From NCBI RefSeq assembly GCF_032362555.1, contig NC_083531.1:806001-870000 (forward strand): a stretch of DNA of 64,000 bases, read 5' to 3'. The notes under the pieces were generated by a model. That model was given only the letters and a program-made list of their open reading frames with translations, was not told where the DNA came from and did not search any database. The position numbers were made by a program, and so were the translations under genes. This stretch comes from Amyelois transitella (Eukaryota; Arthropoda; Insecta; Lepidoptera; Pyralidae). Within the stretch, counting starts at the first letter, position 1; each line of letters opens with the position of its first letter. Shown here one piece after another: positions 48,754 through 61,600 of this stretch.

Positions 48754-51002
48754 ATGTTGATACAAGTGGAAAATAATCTGAAAGATGCTGAAAACGAGCA
48801 GATATTCGAGCAGCGTGCCCACTTCTTACCTTGTAAAGTCGAAGCAGATGGACCGGCTAATGTGCAAAAATATTTTGAACCATACGTGCAGGAAACGGAG
48901 AATAGAGGTAATATTCTTATTCCTTGTCTTAAATTTATAAAGAAATAAAGTAAATCTATTTGCATAATACTTGAAGAATGTGAGAAAATATACCTAACCT
49001 GTCAAAAATATTACTATCAGTGACACTTTATTTCATAATTATCTGATCTGCTTAGCCATACATATCTTACATTGAGTATAAATTCGTTTTTTTGTTTGTC
49101 TAATAGCCCCGCTAATAGCTCTCATTAGTTTTTATGAACCAATTTTGATAACATTTATCATTAATTCGTACTGCTGAACAGGCCCAGTATACAGTCTCAT
49201 AAAAACTGTTGACCGTCTACCTTGTATATTTATTTTTTACCTACTGGTATTGGTCTCAGTTACATCATCACCTTTTTGGAGAGAAGCTGGGGTAGTGGCT
49301 ATTGGCACTGTCTGAAGAAGTCATAATGTGTTATCATAAATGTAACTGGCATTACCAATTTACCTTGGTTCCAGAACTAACAGCAACATTCAGAGGCCGG
49401 CTTCTCAACGGCAAGAAGTTAGAGCTGCCTCAGGGTTATGAAGCCGTTGTGGTCACTGAAGCCAAGAGGCCCCTTGCAGAGGATGCCGACAGAAGATTTC
49501 AGGTTTGTATCTGATACTATTTTTGTGGATGAAGCGAAGGAAGTACACAGAGATCATGGCAAGTGGAAAGAGGTTGTCTCTGCCTACCCCTCTGGGGTAT
49601 ATATCTCTGCATACTTCCTTCACTTTATCCACATTCATAACTCTCTTCATGCAAACTCGAAGAATGTAAATCCATATATATATATATAACATATGATTTC
49701 AGATAGCAGGTGGTTTTAAAGAGGTTGTATACTGGAATTGGGATAAGCAACCTTCCAAGAATGACAACCTTGTGAAGGCATTGGACTGGGTGGACATTGC
49801 TGAAGCGGTGAGCCTGTCTGCTCCCTTCATGCTTTTGCTCTCTGCTGTGTCACAGTTGTTTAGTTACTTAATGAAAAGACTGAATGGCCACATTCAGCTA
49901 TTTGGCTTAATGATAGAATTGAGGTTCAAATAGTGACAGATTGCTAACCCATCGCCTAAAAAAGAATCCCAAGTTTGTAAACTAAACAATTCTTAATTAT
50001 AATAATATAAAACTTTTATGTGTGATTTCACAACTGATGCATAGATACATATAATCACGTCTATATCCCTTGCGGGGTAGACAGACCCAGCGGTATTATA
50101 ATGACTGATAGACCATATTCAGCTTTTTAGCTTAACGATAGAATTGAGATTCAACTAGTGACAGGTTGCTCGCCCATCGCCTAAGAAGAATCCCAAGTTT
50201 GTAAGCCTATCCCTTAGTCGCCTTTAACGACATCCATGAGAAAGATCAGATAGAGTGGCCCTATTCTTTTTTTCTATCGGTGCCGGGAACCGTACGGCAC
50301 TAATATTATATTTTTATTATATATACTTACATACATACATAAAATCACGCCTCTTTCCCGGCGGGGTAGGCAGAGACTACCTCTTATCACTTGCCACGAT
50401 CTCTGCATACTTCCTTCGCTTCATCCACATTCATAACTCTCTTCATGCAAGCTCGGCGGTTTCGGGTACTTTAGACCTGACCCTTTACCAGGATGTCCTT
50501 AATTATATACATAATAAAGTTATACAGGGTGACATTTAAAACAACTGCATCCTTTTAAACATAGACTATACCCATGTTTCTGAGCCGTTTGAGCCTATTT
50601 TTATTTAAATTAAACGTCATCATTTACACATTTAAAAAAAAGAAATTAAAACTAAACATGTAAATAAATGTCTGAAAAGTAATTATTTTTCTAGTATCAA
50701 GATCAAGTAAAGTACAGAGTTGTCGAGATCGCTCAGCTGAATGAATTGTGCCGTTGACCTCTGAATCTTACGCGTCGCTTTTCCGCCGGCCGGGGTGATA
50801 TGACGTATTTAGGATCGTGAATTTTGATACTTTTATTTTTTTTTCGTACTTTCTGAAATATGAACTGATATTTTTCTATTAACGTTTTTAAATATCCTTT
50901 AGATGAGTACACTTAACAGTTAAATTTATGCAGTTGAATTATAAGTCACCCTGTATATACTTTATCTACTTAATATTGTTTCAGCTGCATGGTGATGATT
51001 AA
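48754..51002 (+). CDS. RNASEH2C: Ribonuclease H2 subunit C (4 exons)
   Basis: Non-catalytic subunit of the nuclear RNase H2 complex, which removes ribonucleotides and RNA:DNA hybrids from DNA; subunit C pairs with B to scaffold catalytic subunit A. Exons 48754-48907, 49375-49502, 49703-49807 and 50985-51002 (GT-AG, phases agree) give 134 aa. Family landmarks: HFLPCKVEADGPANVQKYF (about 23-41), ATFRGRLLNGKKLELPQGYE and VVVTEAKRPL (about 55-84), and the C-terminal block VVYWNWDKQPSKNDNL with ALDWVDIAEALH. The length fits the family. The last exon codes for only LHGDD. The second intron contains fragments of LINE C on both strands. AATAAA at 51447-51452 is a possible poly(A) signal. Confidence 0.92.
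49524..49668. repeat. Two short LINE C fragments, head to head
   Basis: Plus-strand GGATGAAGCGAAGGAAG to TCTGCCTACCCCTCTGG (49524-49598), then minus-strand TCTCTGCATACTTCCTTC to CTTCATGCAAACTCG (49603-49665), inside the RNASEH2C intron of 200 bases. Confidence 0.65.
49870..50300 (-). repeat. Two family A copies, one truncated
   Basis: 49870-49985 (GAAAAGACTGAATGGCC to CCCAAGTTTGTAA) and 50045-50300 (ACATATAATCACG to GGTGCCGGGAACCGTACGGC) in RNASEH2C intron 3. Confidence 0.7.
50328..50503 (-). repeat. LINE 3' end (family C)
   Basis: CATACATACATAAAATCACG to GGATGTCCTTAAT, same orientation as the family A copy just before it. Confidence 0.72.
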
Positions 51003-51189
51003 ACCTAAAGCTTCGGTAATTCCAGCTACTGATCTGCACACGGTAACCGCTTTACGTCAAAAATGCCATTAAATCGGTCAGTCAGTCATGTGTGGCCACG
51101 TTACCATTCAAAATTACCTACTCGGCATAGCACGCTTATATTTTTTTATTCTAGTTCAATTCAAATTTAGATTTTTTTTTATTATTGTG

Positions 51190-51345
51190 GGACATTTCAA
51201 CATTACTTAATAATTGTATCATGACGTCAGCCAATATTGGTTGACGTCAAATAAATTACTTAAAACTAAGTTTACTGCCGCTTCCTAAGCGTCAGTGCAG
51301 AAGAAGCGGTAACAAACTGCACTGTAGCATTTTCTTATTTACACT
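51190..51345 (-). repeat. Family E copy
   Basis: GTTGACGTCAAATAAATTAC to AAACTGCACTGTAGCATTTT, downstream of the RNASEH2C stop codon. Confidence 0.58.
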
Positions 51346-51890
51346 TTATAAGTTTCTGTCTAGATGTAATATATCTTGCTGGATAATCATGAAATCAATG
51401 GAAACTGTTAAAATAAGACAATAGTTGTTATATTATGACTAAGAGGAATAAATTGTATTTCTTTTTCGTCGAATTATACATATATTTTTTGCAAGTATTT
51501 TTTTTTTTCTCTAAAACTTAAAATAAACGAACCCAAATGGAAATTTCGCTTAAAATTTGTTCCTGCACTCTTTCCTTGGGATGGAACCAGTGTCCACCTA
51601 TGAATGACGATGATGATAAATGCTGAATAAGCCGCCGTATCATGCAAGCCAAGGTGAAACTTGCCGTAAAGTCATTGGAATAAACTTAAAATCAATCGCT
51701 TTTACGACAGACGAGAGGCAGTAAATTTTTATCGTTATTTACTAACGTTAAGAAAACCTTTGCATATATATAGTACCTTGTCCATTCGTTTATTAGGTTT
51801 TTGACAGTTGCCGTAAATTTTTTTAACCTTTCGTGAAAATCATACGTCGTTATAAATATTTTAATTGTTTATATGTATAATCAGAATCAC
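51346..51890. other. Intergenic DNA, no gene seen
   Basis: AT-rich, with a possible RNASEH2C poly(A) signal at 51447-51452. No further signal recognised. Confidence 0.45.
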
Positions 51891-51896
51891 ATTTAT

Positions 51897-52192
51897 CCAA
51901 TATACGGTACAAATAACATAGATTGAGTTAGCCTCGAAGTAATTTCGAGACTTTTGTTATGAGGTTAAGAGGTAAAAAGTAAAAGGTTAGTACAAAAGTA
52001 CCCTCAAAGTAATTACGAGGGTACTTTTGTACTAACTCAACGATACTATGTTTTATAATAAATACTTCTTATGTAGGTAAACATCCAAGATTCAGGACCA
52101 TCAGAGAAAGTTCTTTTCTCATAATGCCCTGGCCGGGATTCGAACCCAGGACAATCATGAGACAAGCTCACTACCGCTGCGCCGCAGATGCC
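51897..52192 (-). mobile_element. tRNA-derived SINE (family B), with a palindromic insert
   Basis: ATACGGTACAAATAAC to CGCCGCAGATGCC. About 60 bases longer than other copies because of a palindrome near 51985-52035 (GTTAGTACAAAAGTACCCTC and its complement around a short loop). Confidence 0.75.
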
Positions 52193-52275
52193 ATTACATC
52201 ATTATTACTTAACTTACCTATTAAATGTTAAAATTATTCGATAATTGTGTTTTGGGATACTAACTAAACGATATC

Positions 52276-52517
52276 TTTTACTAATATTATAAAGCGGAAG
52301 AGTTTGTTTGTTTGTTTGAAGGCGCTAATCTCAGGAACTACTGGTTCGAATTGAAAATTATTTTTGCGTTGAATAGACCTATATCGGGGAAGGCTTTAGG
52401 CTATATAACATTACACTGCAACTATAAGGAGCAAAGAAATAATGGAATATGTGAATAAAAAACAGGGAAAATTATTCATCCTTGAGGGCTTTAATGAAGT
52501 CGCGGGCACAGCTAGTT
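52276..52517 (+). mobile_element. Helitron (family D)
   Basis: ACTAATATTATAAAGCGG to GAAGTCGCGGGCACAGCTAG before T, with an internal deletion next to the hairpin. About 110 bases upstream of the astacin-like start codon. Confidence 0.75.
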
Positions 52518-52630
52518 AAGTATAACGAAAAAACGGAACAAACATTTAGGAACCAACTCACACTTGACCACTTTTACCATAGTAACTTATCATAATTTCT
52601 CCTCAGTATTTTCATACAAACGTAGTCAGA

Positions 52631-55600
52631 ATGTACTTTATAGCATTCATACTATTTCTATATTTTGATAACACATACTGCAGTTTGTGGGCGAAAGGAA
52701 TTGTACATTACTCCCTCAATACAAAGGATTATGGTCTGTATATATAAATCTAAAATATATTAAACATATCTTGATCAAATTAAGGACGTCCTGGTAAAGG
52801 GTCAGGTCAAAAGTACCCGAAACCGCCGAGCTTGCATGAAGAGAGTTATGAATGTGGATGAAGCAAGTAAGGATTATGCAGGGATCGTGGCAAGTGGAAA
52901 GAGGTAGTCTCTGCCTACCCCTCTGGGAAAGAGGCGTGATTTTATGTATGTATGTATGTATATTAAACTTGCGCTATTGAGTGTCTAACTGACTGACCCT
53001 TATGTCTACATATCATCACGTCTATATCCCTTGCGGGGTAGACAGAGCCAGCAGTCTTGAAAAGACTAAAAGGCCACGTTCAGCTGTTTGGCTTAATGAT
53101 AGAATTGAGATTCAAATAGAGACCGGTTGCTAGCCCATCGCCTAAAAGAATTCCAAGTTTATAAACCAATCCCTTAGCCGCCTTTTACGATATCCATGGG
53201 AAAGAGATGGAGTAGTCCTAATCTATTTTTCTATTGGTGCCGGGAACCACAAGGCATGTCTAGAAAGTTTGTAACGTAGGATTATATACATATGTGGTCT
53301 GAGGCTGAAATAAGAGAAAAATTCCCGCGGAAACGGAACTTATTGGTATACTAGCTGTGCCCGCGACTTCGTCCGCGTGGAATAGTTATTTTTGGCATCA
53401 TGGCGGTCAGGCGGTCACGCGTATTAGAAAGAACGCTGGTTCGCCGTATAAATGTTTCGCTGCAAATTGCTTATAACGACTATATCTCAAAACCTATTCG
53501 TCTGATTTATATACTGTAAATGGCAATTTTAGTCTACATGAAAAGCCGAAAGTAATAAACATATTTATTTGGATAAGGATTAATACTTAATTAAAGAAAA
53601 TTGGTTTCGAAATAACTTATGTTTATAATGAAAAAATAATCTTAAAAAATGAACATAAAAGTGGTTATTGTAAGTAAACCTTAAGAGATAGATATATGCT
53701 CTCGCGGACTTTTTTGTGGCAAAAAATGAGTACTTCACATCTTTAGTACACTGTTTTACTATATCTTTGTTGGTTTGCGCAGCGTTCGCGTGGAAAGCTC
53801 GCAGATGGCCGACTTATTCAACTTTCACCTGCATTGTTGACGTTTCCCGTAGGAAATCCGGGATAAAATGTAGCCTATAGCCTTCCTCGATAAATAGACT
53901 ATCTAACAGTGAAAGAATTATTCAAATCGGTTCAGTAGTTTCTGAGATTAGCGCGTTTAAACAAACAAACAAACAAAACAAACTCTTCAGCTTTATAATA
54001 TTAGTATAGATTTCGTTTTATGCGGGCGGAGCCGCGTGCGAATGCTAGTACTTTGTATATAAAACTCCTGCGCAACTGAGTGACTACCAGGCTGACAGAC
54101 GACCTACAACCGAAATTATCAACTCCGCATAAGCCATTCCAAAGCGCCAGTGCAAAAGAAGCGGTAACATACTGCACTGCAATATTTTCTTCATCAATGT
54201 CATCTTCACAATTATCTAAACATAGAATAGAAATTTAGTTATATGTGCAACCCATGTATACCTTTCAAAGACATTCAATCCGTGATCAAGAATCAAATTT
54301 GAGTCAGGTCAGACCTGACTTACCAATTTTAGGATTGTGGCCGCAGGCGCATCCCGGGCTCCTCTCAAGACATGTGAAGACACAACCAAGAATCATAATA
54401 AATATTATGTCGCTTACATGAAAGAGCCCGATAGGACAACTGTCGTGAGCGTTTGAAGCACTTACGCATGTTAAGCAACTCCGTGTGCAGTCCTCACTTG
54501 GATGGGTGACCGCGAATGGCACGAAATTTTCTCCAGCTCCTCCGTGCTTTACGAGACATTTGAAGCCGTTAGTCCCGGCTGTCATTAGGTACTAGAGGCA
54601 GCAGTAATACAATGCTTGATGCGTTTAGGCGGCTTGAAAAGTCTGACACCGTTTATAAAGCGCTAGTGTCAACGAATGCCGTGTGGTTCCCGGCACCAAT
54701 ACAAAAAAGTATAGGACCACTCCATCTCTTTTCCATGGATGTCGTAAATGGCGACTAAGGGATAGGCTTACAAACTTGGGATTCTTTTTTAGGCGATGGG
54801 CTAGCAAACTGTTCCTATTTGAATCTCAATTCTATCATTGAGCCAAATAGCTGAACGTGGCCATTCTGTCTTTTCAAGACTATTGGCTCTGTCTACCCCG
54901 CAAGGAATATAGACGTGACCATATGTATGTAGTGTCAACGAACAAACATGCACAGGTTAAAAAAAAATGTAGGTACTGGAACTAAGCTCTGTACGTAACA
55001 GTGTTTTTAAACTCCCCATACAGACCCTCACTCGCAAGAAGTGATAATGCATACATTGCAGAAGATACAGAATGAGATCTGCCTGAAATTCTTCAGCATA
55101 CCCGTGAACTACACCGCGCCCGACGGCGAGAAGGTTCTGTACATACAGAACCCGAAGAAACTGAAGAATTGTCCCCCCCAGACTTACGACTTCAGCTTAT
55201 CTGTCATTGTAAGTATTATTATCAAATTGAGAACGTCCTGGTAAAGGGTCAGGTCAAAAGTACCGGAAACCGCCGAGAATCAAGAGAGTTATGAATGTGG
55301 ATGAAGCGAAGGAAGTATGCAGAGATCGTGGCAAGTGGAAAGAGGTAGTCTCTGCATACCCCTCCGGGAAAGAGGCGTGATTGTATGTATGTAAGTATTA
55401 TATATAATCTTGTAGGCGATGGGCTAGTTCAATCGTAATATCATCATGAAGCTATACAGCTGAACGTGGCCTTTCAGTCTTTTCCGAGACTGTTGACTTT
55501 GTCTACCCCGCAAGGGATGTAGACGTGACTATATGTATGTAGGTAAAACTTTTTTTTTAGAGACTGTTGACTTTGTCTACCCCGCAAGGTATGTAGACGT

Positions 55601-58600
55601 GATTACATGTATGTAGGTATGTAAGTTTTAAACTTGGCTAGCAACTGTCACTACCTTTGTCTATTGATTCTATCATAACCTAATCCAAGATACACTCGGC
55701 CCCCTTTTAGTCTTTGAATTGCTTTGTCAACCTCGTAAGGAAAAAAGCCTTTATCACGATCGAAGACTTGATGATTGTGAATAGAATAGAATAGAATAGA
55801 ATATTTATTTGCTTTTGACTAGGGTTTTGTGTTTGGTGTGTGTTTAGATTTATCATGTAATTGTAAATCAATAGAGGAAGACGCCTTACTCACCGACGCT
55901 ATTTTAGCGAGGTAAGACATCGTGAGGAAACCCTTATCAGGCAACTTTCTTGGAAACCGCATCAAAATTCGGTTTAGCGAACGCGAGATATTCACGGACA
56001 ACATAGGTACAGGTCGAACTGAGAACCACCTTTGTGACTGACAGGTTGCTAGCCCATCGCCTAAAAGAAGAATCTCAAGTTGATAAGCCTATCACTTAGT
56101 CGCCTTCTACTTTTTCATGGGAATAAGAGGGAGCGGTCCTTTTCTTTTTGTTTATTGGTGCCGGGAACCACAATGCACATATATTTCTTCAATATTTTTT
56201 CAATTGTTTGATTCTTGGAGCATTTTTTCCAGGACATGCCTGTCGGTTACAAATGCATCAATGAACGGGACATTAGCAGACTCGTAGTCGAGATGGTAAA
56301 AGCCAGCATTCACAAAACTGGTGAGATACTTTACTAGACGCACGCGCATACGGTCATTGCATAATAGTTACATAAGTACACATACATACATATAAACACG
56401 ACTATTTTTATCTGGTTTTGTGCAGGTGTCATACATACGTATAGGCACGTCAATATCCCTTGCGGGGTAGATAGAGCCAACAGTCTTGAAACGACTGCTA
56501 GGCCACATTCAGCTTTTCTGTCTTTCTCAAAGCAAATCTCAATTCTATCAAGCCATGATAGAATTGAGATTTAAATAGGGACAGCCCATCGCCTAAAAGG
56601 AGAATCCCAATATAAATAAGCCTATCCCTTAGTCGCCTTTTACGATATCCATGGGTTAGAGAAGGAGTGGTCCTATTTTTTTTTTATTGGTACCGTGAAA
56701 CACACTCACTCGCTGTAAACAATTTTCATTAATTTTCAGAAACAGTGATGAATAGTTACGATTTGATGAAGAAATTCCAGGAAAAGGTAAACCTACATAA
56801 TCTATGTCGTTAAGAAGTTACAATATCTATATAGGCTAGCATCCTTATCCACACTAATATAAAGAGAATAGATTTGAATTTTTTTTTTGTTTGTTACGAA
56901 TCAGCTGGACTCTTTTACACGAAAGGCACAGATATAGTGTTATTATATTACTTAGTTAAGTATATTCCAGACATTTATCCCAGTCGCATGCCTTGGAATC
57001 CTTGACGTCATATAAAAAGCGAAACAGCGATATGTATGGCTGGGGTCAGTAACAAAATAGCCGCGACTTCGTCTGACCTCCGTGACCTTGTAAACTTGAA
57101 CCTGTGATGTCTGACCTCCGTGACCTTGTAAACTTGAACCTGTGATGTCTGACCTCCGTGACCTTGTAAACTTGAACCTGTGATGTCTGACCTCCGTGAC
57201 CTTGTAAAATTGAACCTCCCCCTGGTTGCGACAACTTAGGAGTACAATGAGTAAACGATGATTTGTATTTTGGTTGTCAAATTAGCCTGTTTAATCTAAG
57301 CGGGATCCATCTAATGGAATATGGTTCTTCTACTCTTGACGGCCCCTGTGGCGCAGCGGTAGTACGCTTGCCTGTGACATCGGAGGTCCCGGGTTCGAAT
57401 CCCGGCCAGGGCATGATGAGAAACGAACTTTTTCTGATTGGTCTGGGTTTTGGATATTTATCTATATAAGTATTTATTATAAAATATAGTGAGCTATCTT
57501 TGAGTTATATATAGCTTATCGTTGAGTTAGTATCTCGTAACACAAGTCAGGAACTTACTTCGAGGCTAACTCAATCTGTGTAATTTGTCCCGTATAATAT
57601 ACTCTTGACATTTCGCGATCTGTTAAGTGTCGTGCTCGTATGTTCAGGCAGAAAATGCCGAACGAGCGTCTCTGCTTAACCCGAACGATCGTAATTACAT
57701 CAACGCGCATTACTTCCAAGAATGCGGGGGTCAGAACCAGCGCAGTGAGCCTTCCAGACGCCAGGTAAGTGTTTGAACTATCTAGATGGTTTGCAAGTAG
57801 TCGAAGCATTCAATGCATACATACATACCTACTTACATAGAATTATGTCTATATCTCTTGCCGGGTAGACAGAGTCCACGGTCTTGAAAATATTCATAGG
57901 CCACGTTCAGCTGTTTGGCTTACTGGAAGAATTGAGATCCATATAAAATGATAAGTACTTACAAGTGCTAGCCCGTCGCCTAACTGAGAAAAAACATCAC
58001 GAGGAAACCTGTACAATGAGATAAGATAAGATAAATTTACATACATACATACATATCATCACGTCTATATCCCTTACGGGGTAGACAGAGCCAACAGTCT
58101 TGAAAAGACTGAAAGGCCACGTTCAGCTATTTGGCTTAATGATAGAATTGAGATTCAAATAGTGACAGGTTGCTAGCCTGTCGCCTAAAAAAGAATCCCA
58201 AGTTTGTAAGCCTATCCCTTAGTCGCCTTTTACGACATCCATGGGAAAGAGATGGAGTGGTCCTATTCTTTTTTCTATTGGTGCCGGGAACCACACGGCA
58301 AATTTATTTGCCAAAACATGTGTTCAATATACAACATATAAGGATATGAGGTAACCATATTGCAATATGGGTAAGGTTGCTCTGCAAGAAAGGTAAGACA
58401 AGAATCGCTTCGTGTAAAACCGTTCATAATGGTCAAGATAATCACCTAAGGCTTAGGTGATTATCTTGACCATTATGAACGGTTCTCCATCAGAGGAGAC
58501 GCAACAGGCCAAAGGATGACACGATGATAAACTTGACATGCTTTATATAACGCGTGACTGAGTCAACCTGTCACTATTTGAATCTCAATTCTATCATTAA

Positions 58601-61600
58601 GCCAAACAGCTGAACGTGACCTTTCAATCTTTTGATGACTGTTGGCTCAGTCTACCCCGCAAGGGATATAGACGTGATTATATGTTGTGTTGTGACTGGG
58701 AATGAGTTTTAATTAAACCTAACTGAATTATTTCTTAAGGAAAGCGATGACGTGGATTCGGAGATGTCCTCGAAGAACTGGGAATACTACAGCTCGAAAG
58801 TGTGGCCTCTGGGTTTGGTTATTTACAAAATCAATAGCAGTTTGCGTAAGTTTCAATTTCTGATCACAGTGTAAACGTATGAGAGGGTAGGACCGCGATC
58901 CGCCATTTTGTGTCGACCGCAAGTACACAGCAACTTGCACTAAAGAGTTCCTAGTATAGCGGGCAACATTGTAGGCTCTTCCGGGGAGACATCGCGTCAC
59001 TCTCCGCCCCCCGCGTCCATACCCCGCCGTTCCCAGTACCCGCGTCAAGGACCGCCCGCGCGCCTTATTGAACAAATCAGTAAAAATATTTTGTCTATAC
59101 ATTTAATATTTTGACTGAAACGGATAGGGAATTTTTTTTTACATTTTTTTGTCTGTCTGTCTGTATCTGACTGTATGATTAAGATTCAATTCGAAATTTA
59201 CGCGGACGAAGTCGCGGGCAACAGCTAGTCAGTCTCTAAAGAACGCGCGGACCGGTGCGGTATGCATTTCTTATTAGCGAGCGAGTTTTGTATTTATTTT
59301 TATAAGTTACCGAAGTGAAGTTGTTATCCCGTTGTTGGCTTTTACTTTTCAATCTCGCCCCGCTATAAGTACCTACTACTTACGTAATTTAATAAAAAAT
59401 ATCCTCAACATTATCTTTGTTGACGTCAATTCGAAAGCCGCGCGAAGTAGCGAACTAACAAGAAAGAAAGAGTTCGCTTCATTTGTTTACCTTTGTATTT
59501 TTCGAAATTACATTTCTTTAATAAATATTCCGATGGGCTTCTGTGAAGAGAGTTATGAATGTCAAGTATAACGATCAGAGCCGGATTAACCCTGTCATGG
59601 GCCTGTAGGCACTACCATTTTCGGGCCCCTTTTCTTTACCTATTCTGACTGATAATCATGTGATGTATTTTTTTGCCAACATTTTAGTGTCAAAATATAG
59701 TATTTTTTAAGAAAAGCTTTTAAAAATATAGTACCTTGCACATAAATATAGTATTTTAGTAGGGAACAATAAAAAATTACCTAAGTTACATTTTACTAAT
59801 TTATTTTTTATTTTTTACTGGCCAAAAACTATATTTTTTTTGCACTTTTTAACATTTTTTTCTCTCCAATAAAACTGGCAGAAGGTTTATCGCAGTAAAT
59901 TTTTAAATAACTATAAATCAGAAGCTCATTTTTAGTAGGTATAAAAGATATATGTGCTCTGTTTCTTTCTTCACACCATTTAGAATTCATAATCCTTTCT
60001 ATGAATGCCGAAATAGCGGGAACACTTTTGTTTTAAATACTTTTGGTTTTGTGTATGTGAAAATCGTAAGTCTTCAAATACGGAGAACACATAAACTTTT
60101 TAAAATTTACCTTATTAATTATTACCACGCTACGGAAGCTTACAGAACGCACCCAACAAATCGGGGATTCCCCCAACGTACATGAAGTCCAGTTAGTTGC
60201 GATTCGAAGGATTATATTAGTTCTTATATTAGATAGGTACTAGATGGTTCTGTATGTATAAAGTGTTACAGGTGTTGAAAAAGAAAGAAAAGTTTTGTTA
60301 ATTATCATTTTCGTTCAATTAAAAAAAAAATATTTTCGGAATGCAGTGCAGTGGGCGGGGCCCCTGTCGATGCTGGGCCCCTAGGCAGTTGCCTACTCTG
60401 CCTTAAGGTTAATCCGGCTCAACGATGCGCTAGCAACCTGCCACTATTTGAATCTCAATTCCTTCATGGGTCCGTGCAGTTGAGCGTGGCCTTTCAGTCT
60501 TTACAAGACTGTTGGCTCTGTCTACCCCGTAACGGATATAGACGTGATTATATGTATATTTACATATGTTGAAAACAAAAGCGATCGTGATGTCAAAACT
60601 TCGTGGCGAACAACTAAGTACCAACTATTAGAAAAATATAAAAAAATATTTCTTAAGGAAAGCGACGACGTGGATTCGGAGATGTCTTCTAAGAACTGGG
60701 AATACTACTTACTAATAAAAATTGTACAGGGGGCACCACAGCTTTCTCGGCGTTGTTGGCAGCCATGCGCACCATAGAACTGGACACGTGTGTGATGTTC
60801 CAAGAAGCAGAGGACGACAACGTGCTGGATCCCAAGAATATGATCGTTTTTGAAGAGGAAGGCGAAGACTGGCCGCTGCTCGGGTTTCAAGAGGGTGTCC
60901 AAGTAAGCTTTGGCATTAAAGATGTACAAATACAAATACTTTATTTGCTATAAATGCGGTACAATTATAGGTGTTACAAAGCATATACATGTCGCGCATT
61001 TAACCAGTCATGAGTCATGACTTGCAAAAATACAGAAAAAAATTAAACGAAAATGAAAATTGAAATGAAAATTAAATTAAAATAATGTCATATTATAGAT
61101 ACTATGTTCTTGTCAAAATTTATTTTTTATCGAAATATTCGTCAACAGTATAAAACGATTTTTCGATAAGCCACAGTTTTAATTTAGTTTTAAAGGCATT
61201 CGGAGATAGCGACTTTACATCGTCGTACCATGACCTTAATTAGGTCTGGGTAGATTCTTACAGGACCACTGAGGAAGACGGAAGCCAGTTCGTGTAAACA
61301 GGCTTTATAGTGCCGTGTCGTTCCCGGCACGAATATAAAAAAGAATAGGACCATTCCATCTCTTTCCCATGCATATCGTAAAAGGCGACTAAGGACAGGC
61401 TTATAAACTTGATTTTTTTCTGTGGTGATTCCGTTTGAGCCACGAGAACTAAACTGTCCGCTATTGTACTTGTATTATGAGCGAGATAGCAGTAGACATT
61501 TGAATTTTAATGAAGTTGTAATAAGGGCGTTGTTTCGTTGAGTTTTCATTCGGTCTGATTCGGCGGCAGGTTGCGCTATTCTGCGCTATCGAATTTACAG

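Noticed and set aside
54395-54600. Functional 5S rRNA gene
   Set aside because: Only the promoter half is recognisable; 5' and 3' stem sequences and a T-run terminator were not seen in place.
58728-59102. 124-residue minus-strand ORF with Arg-rich sequence
   Set aside because: No family motif; it lies antisense over exon 6 of the astacin-like gene and a GC-rich intron patch.
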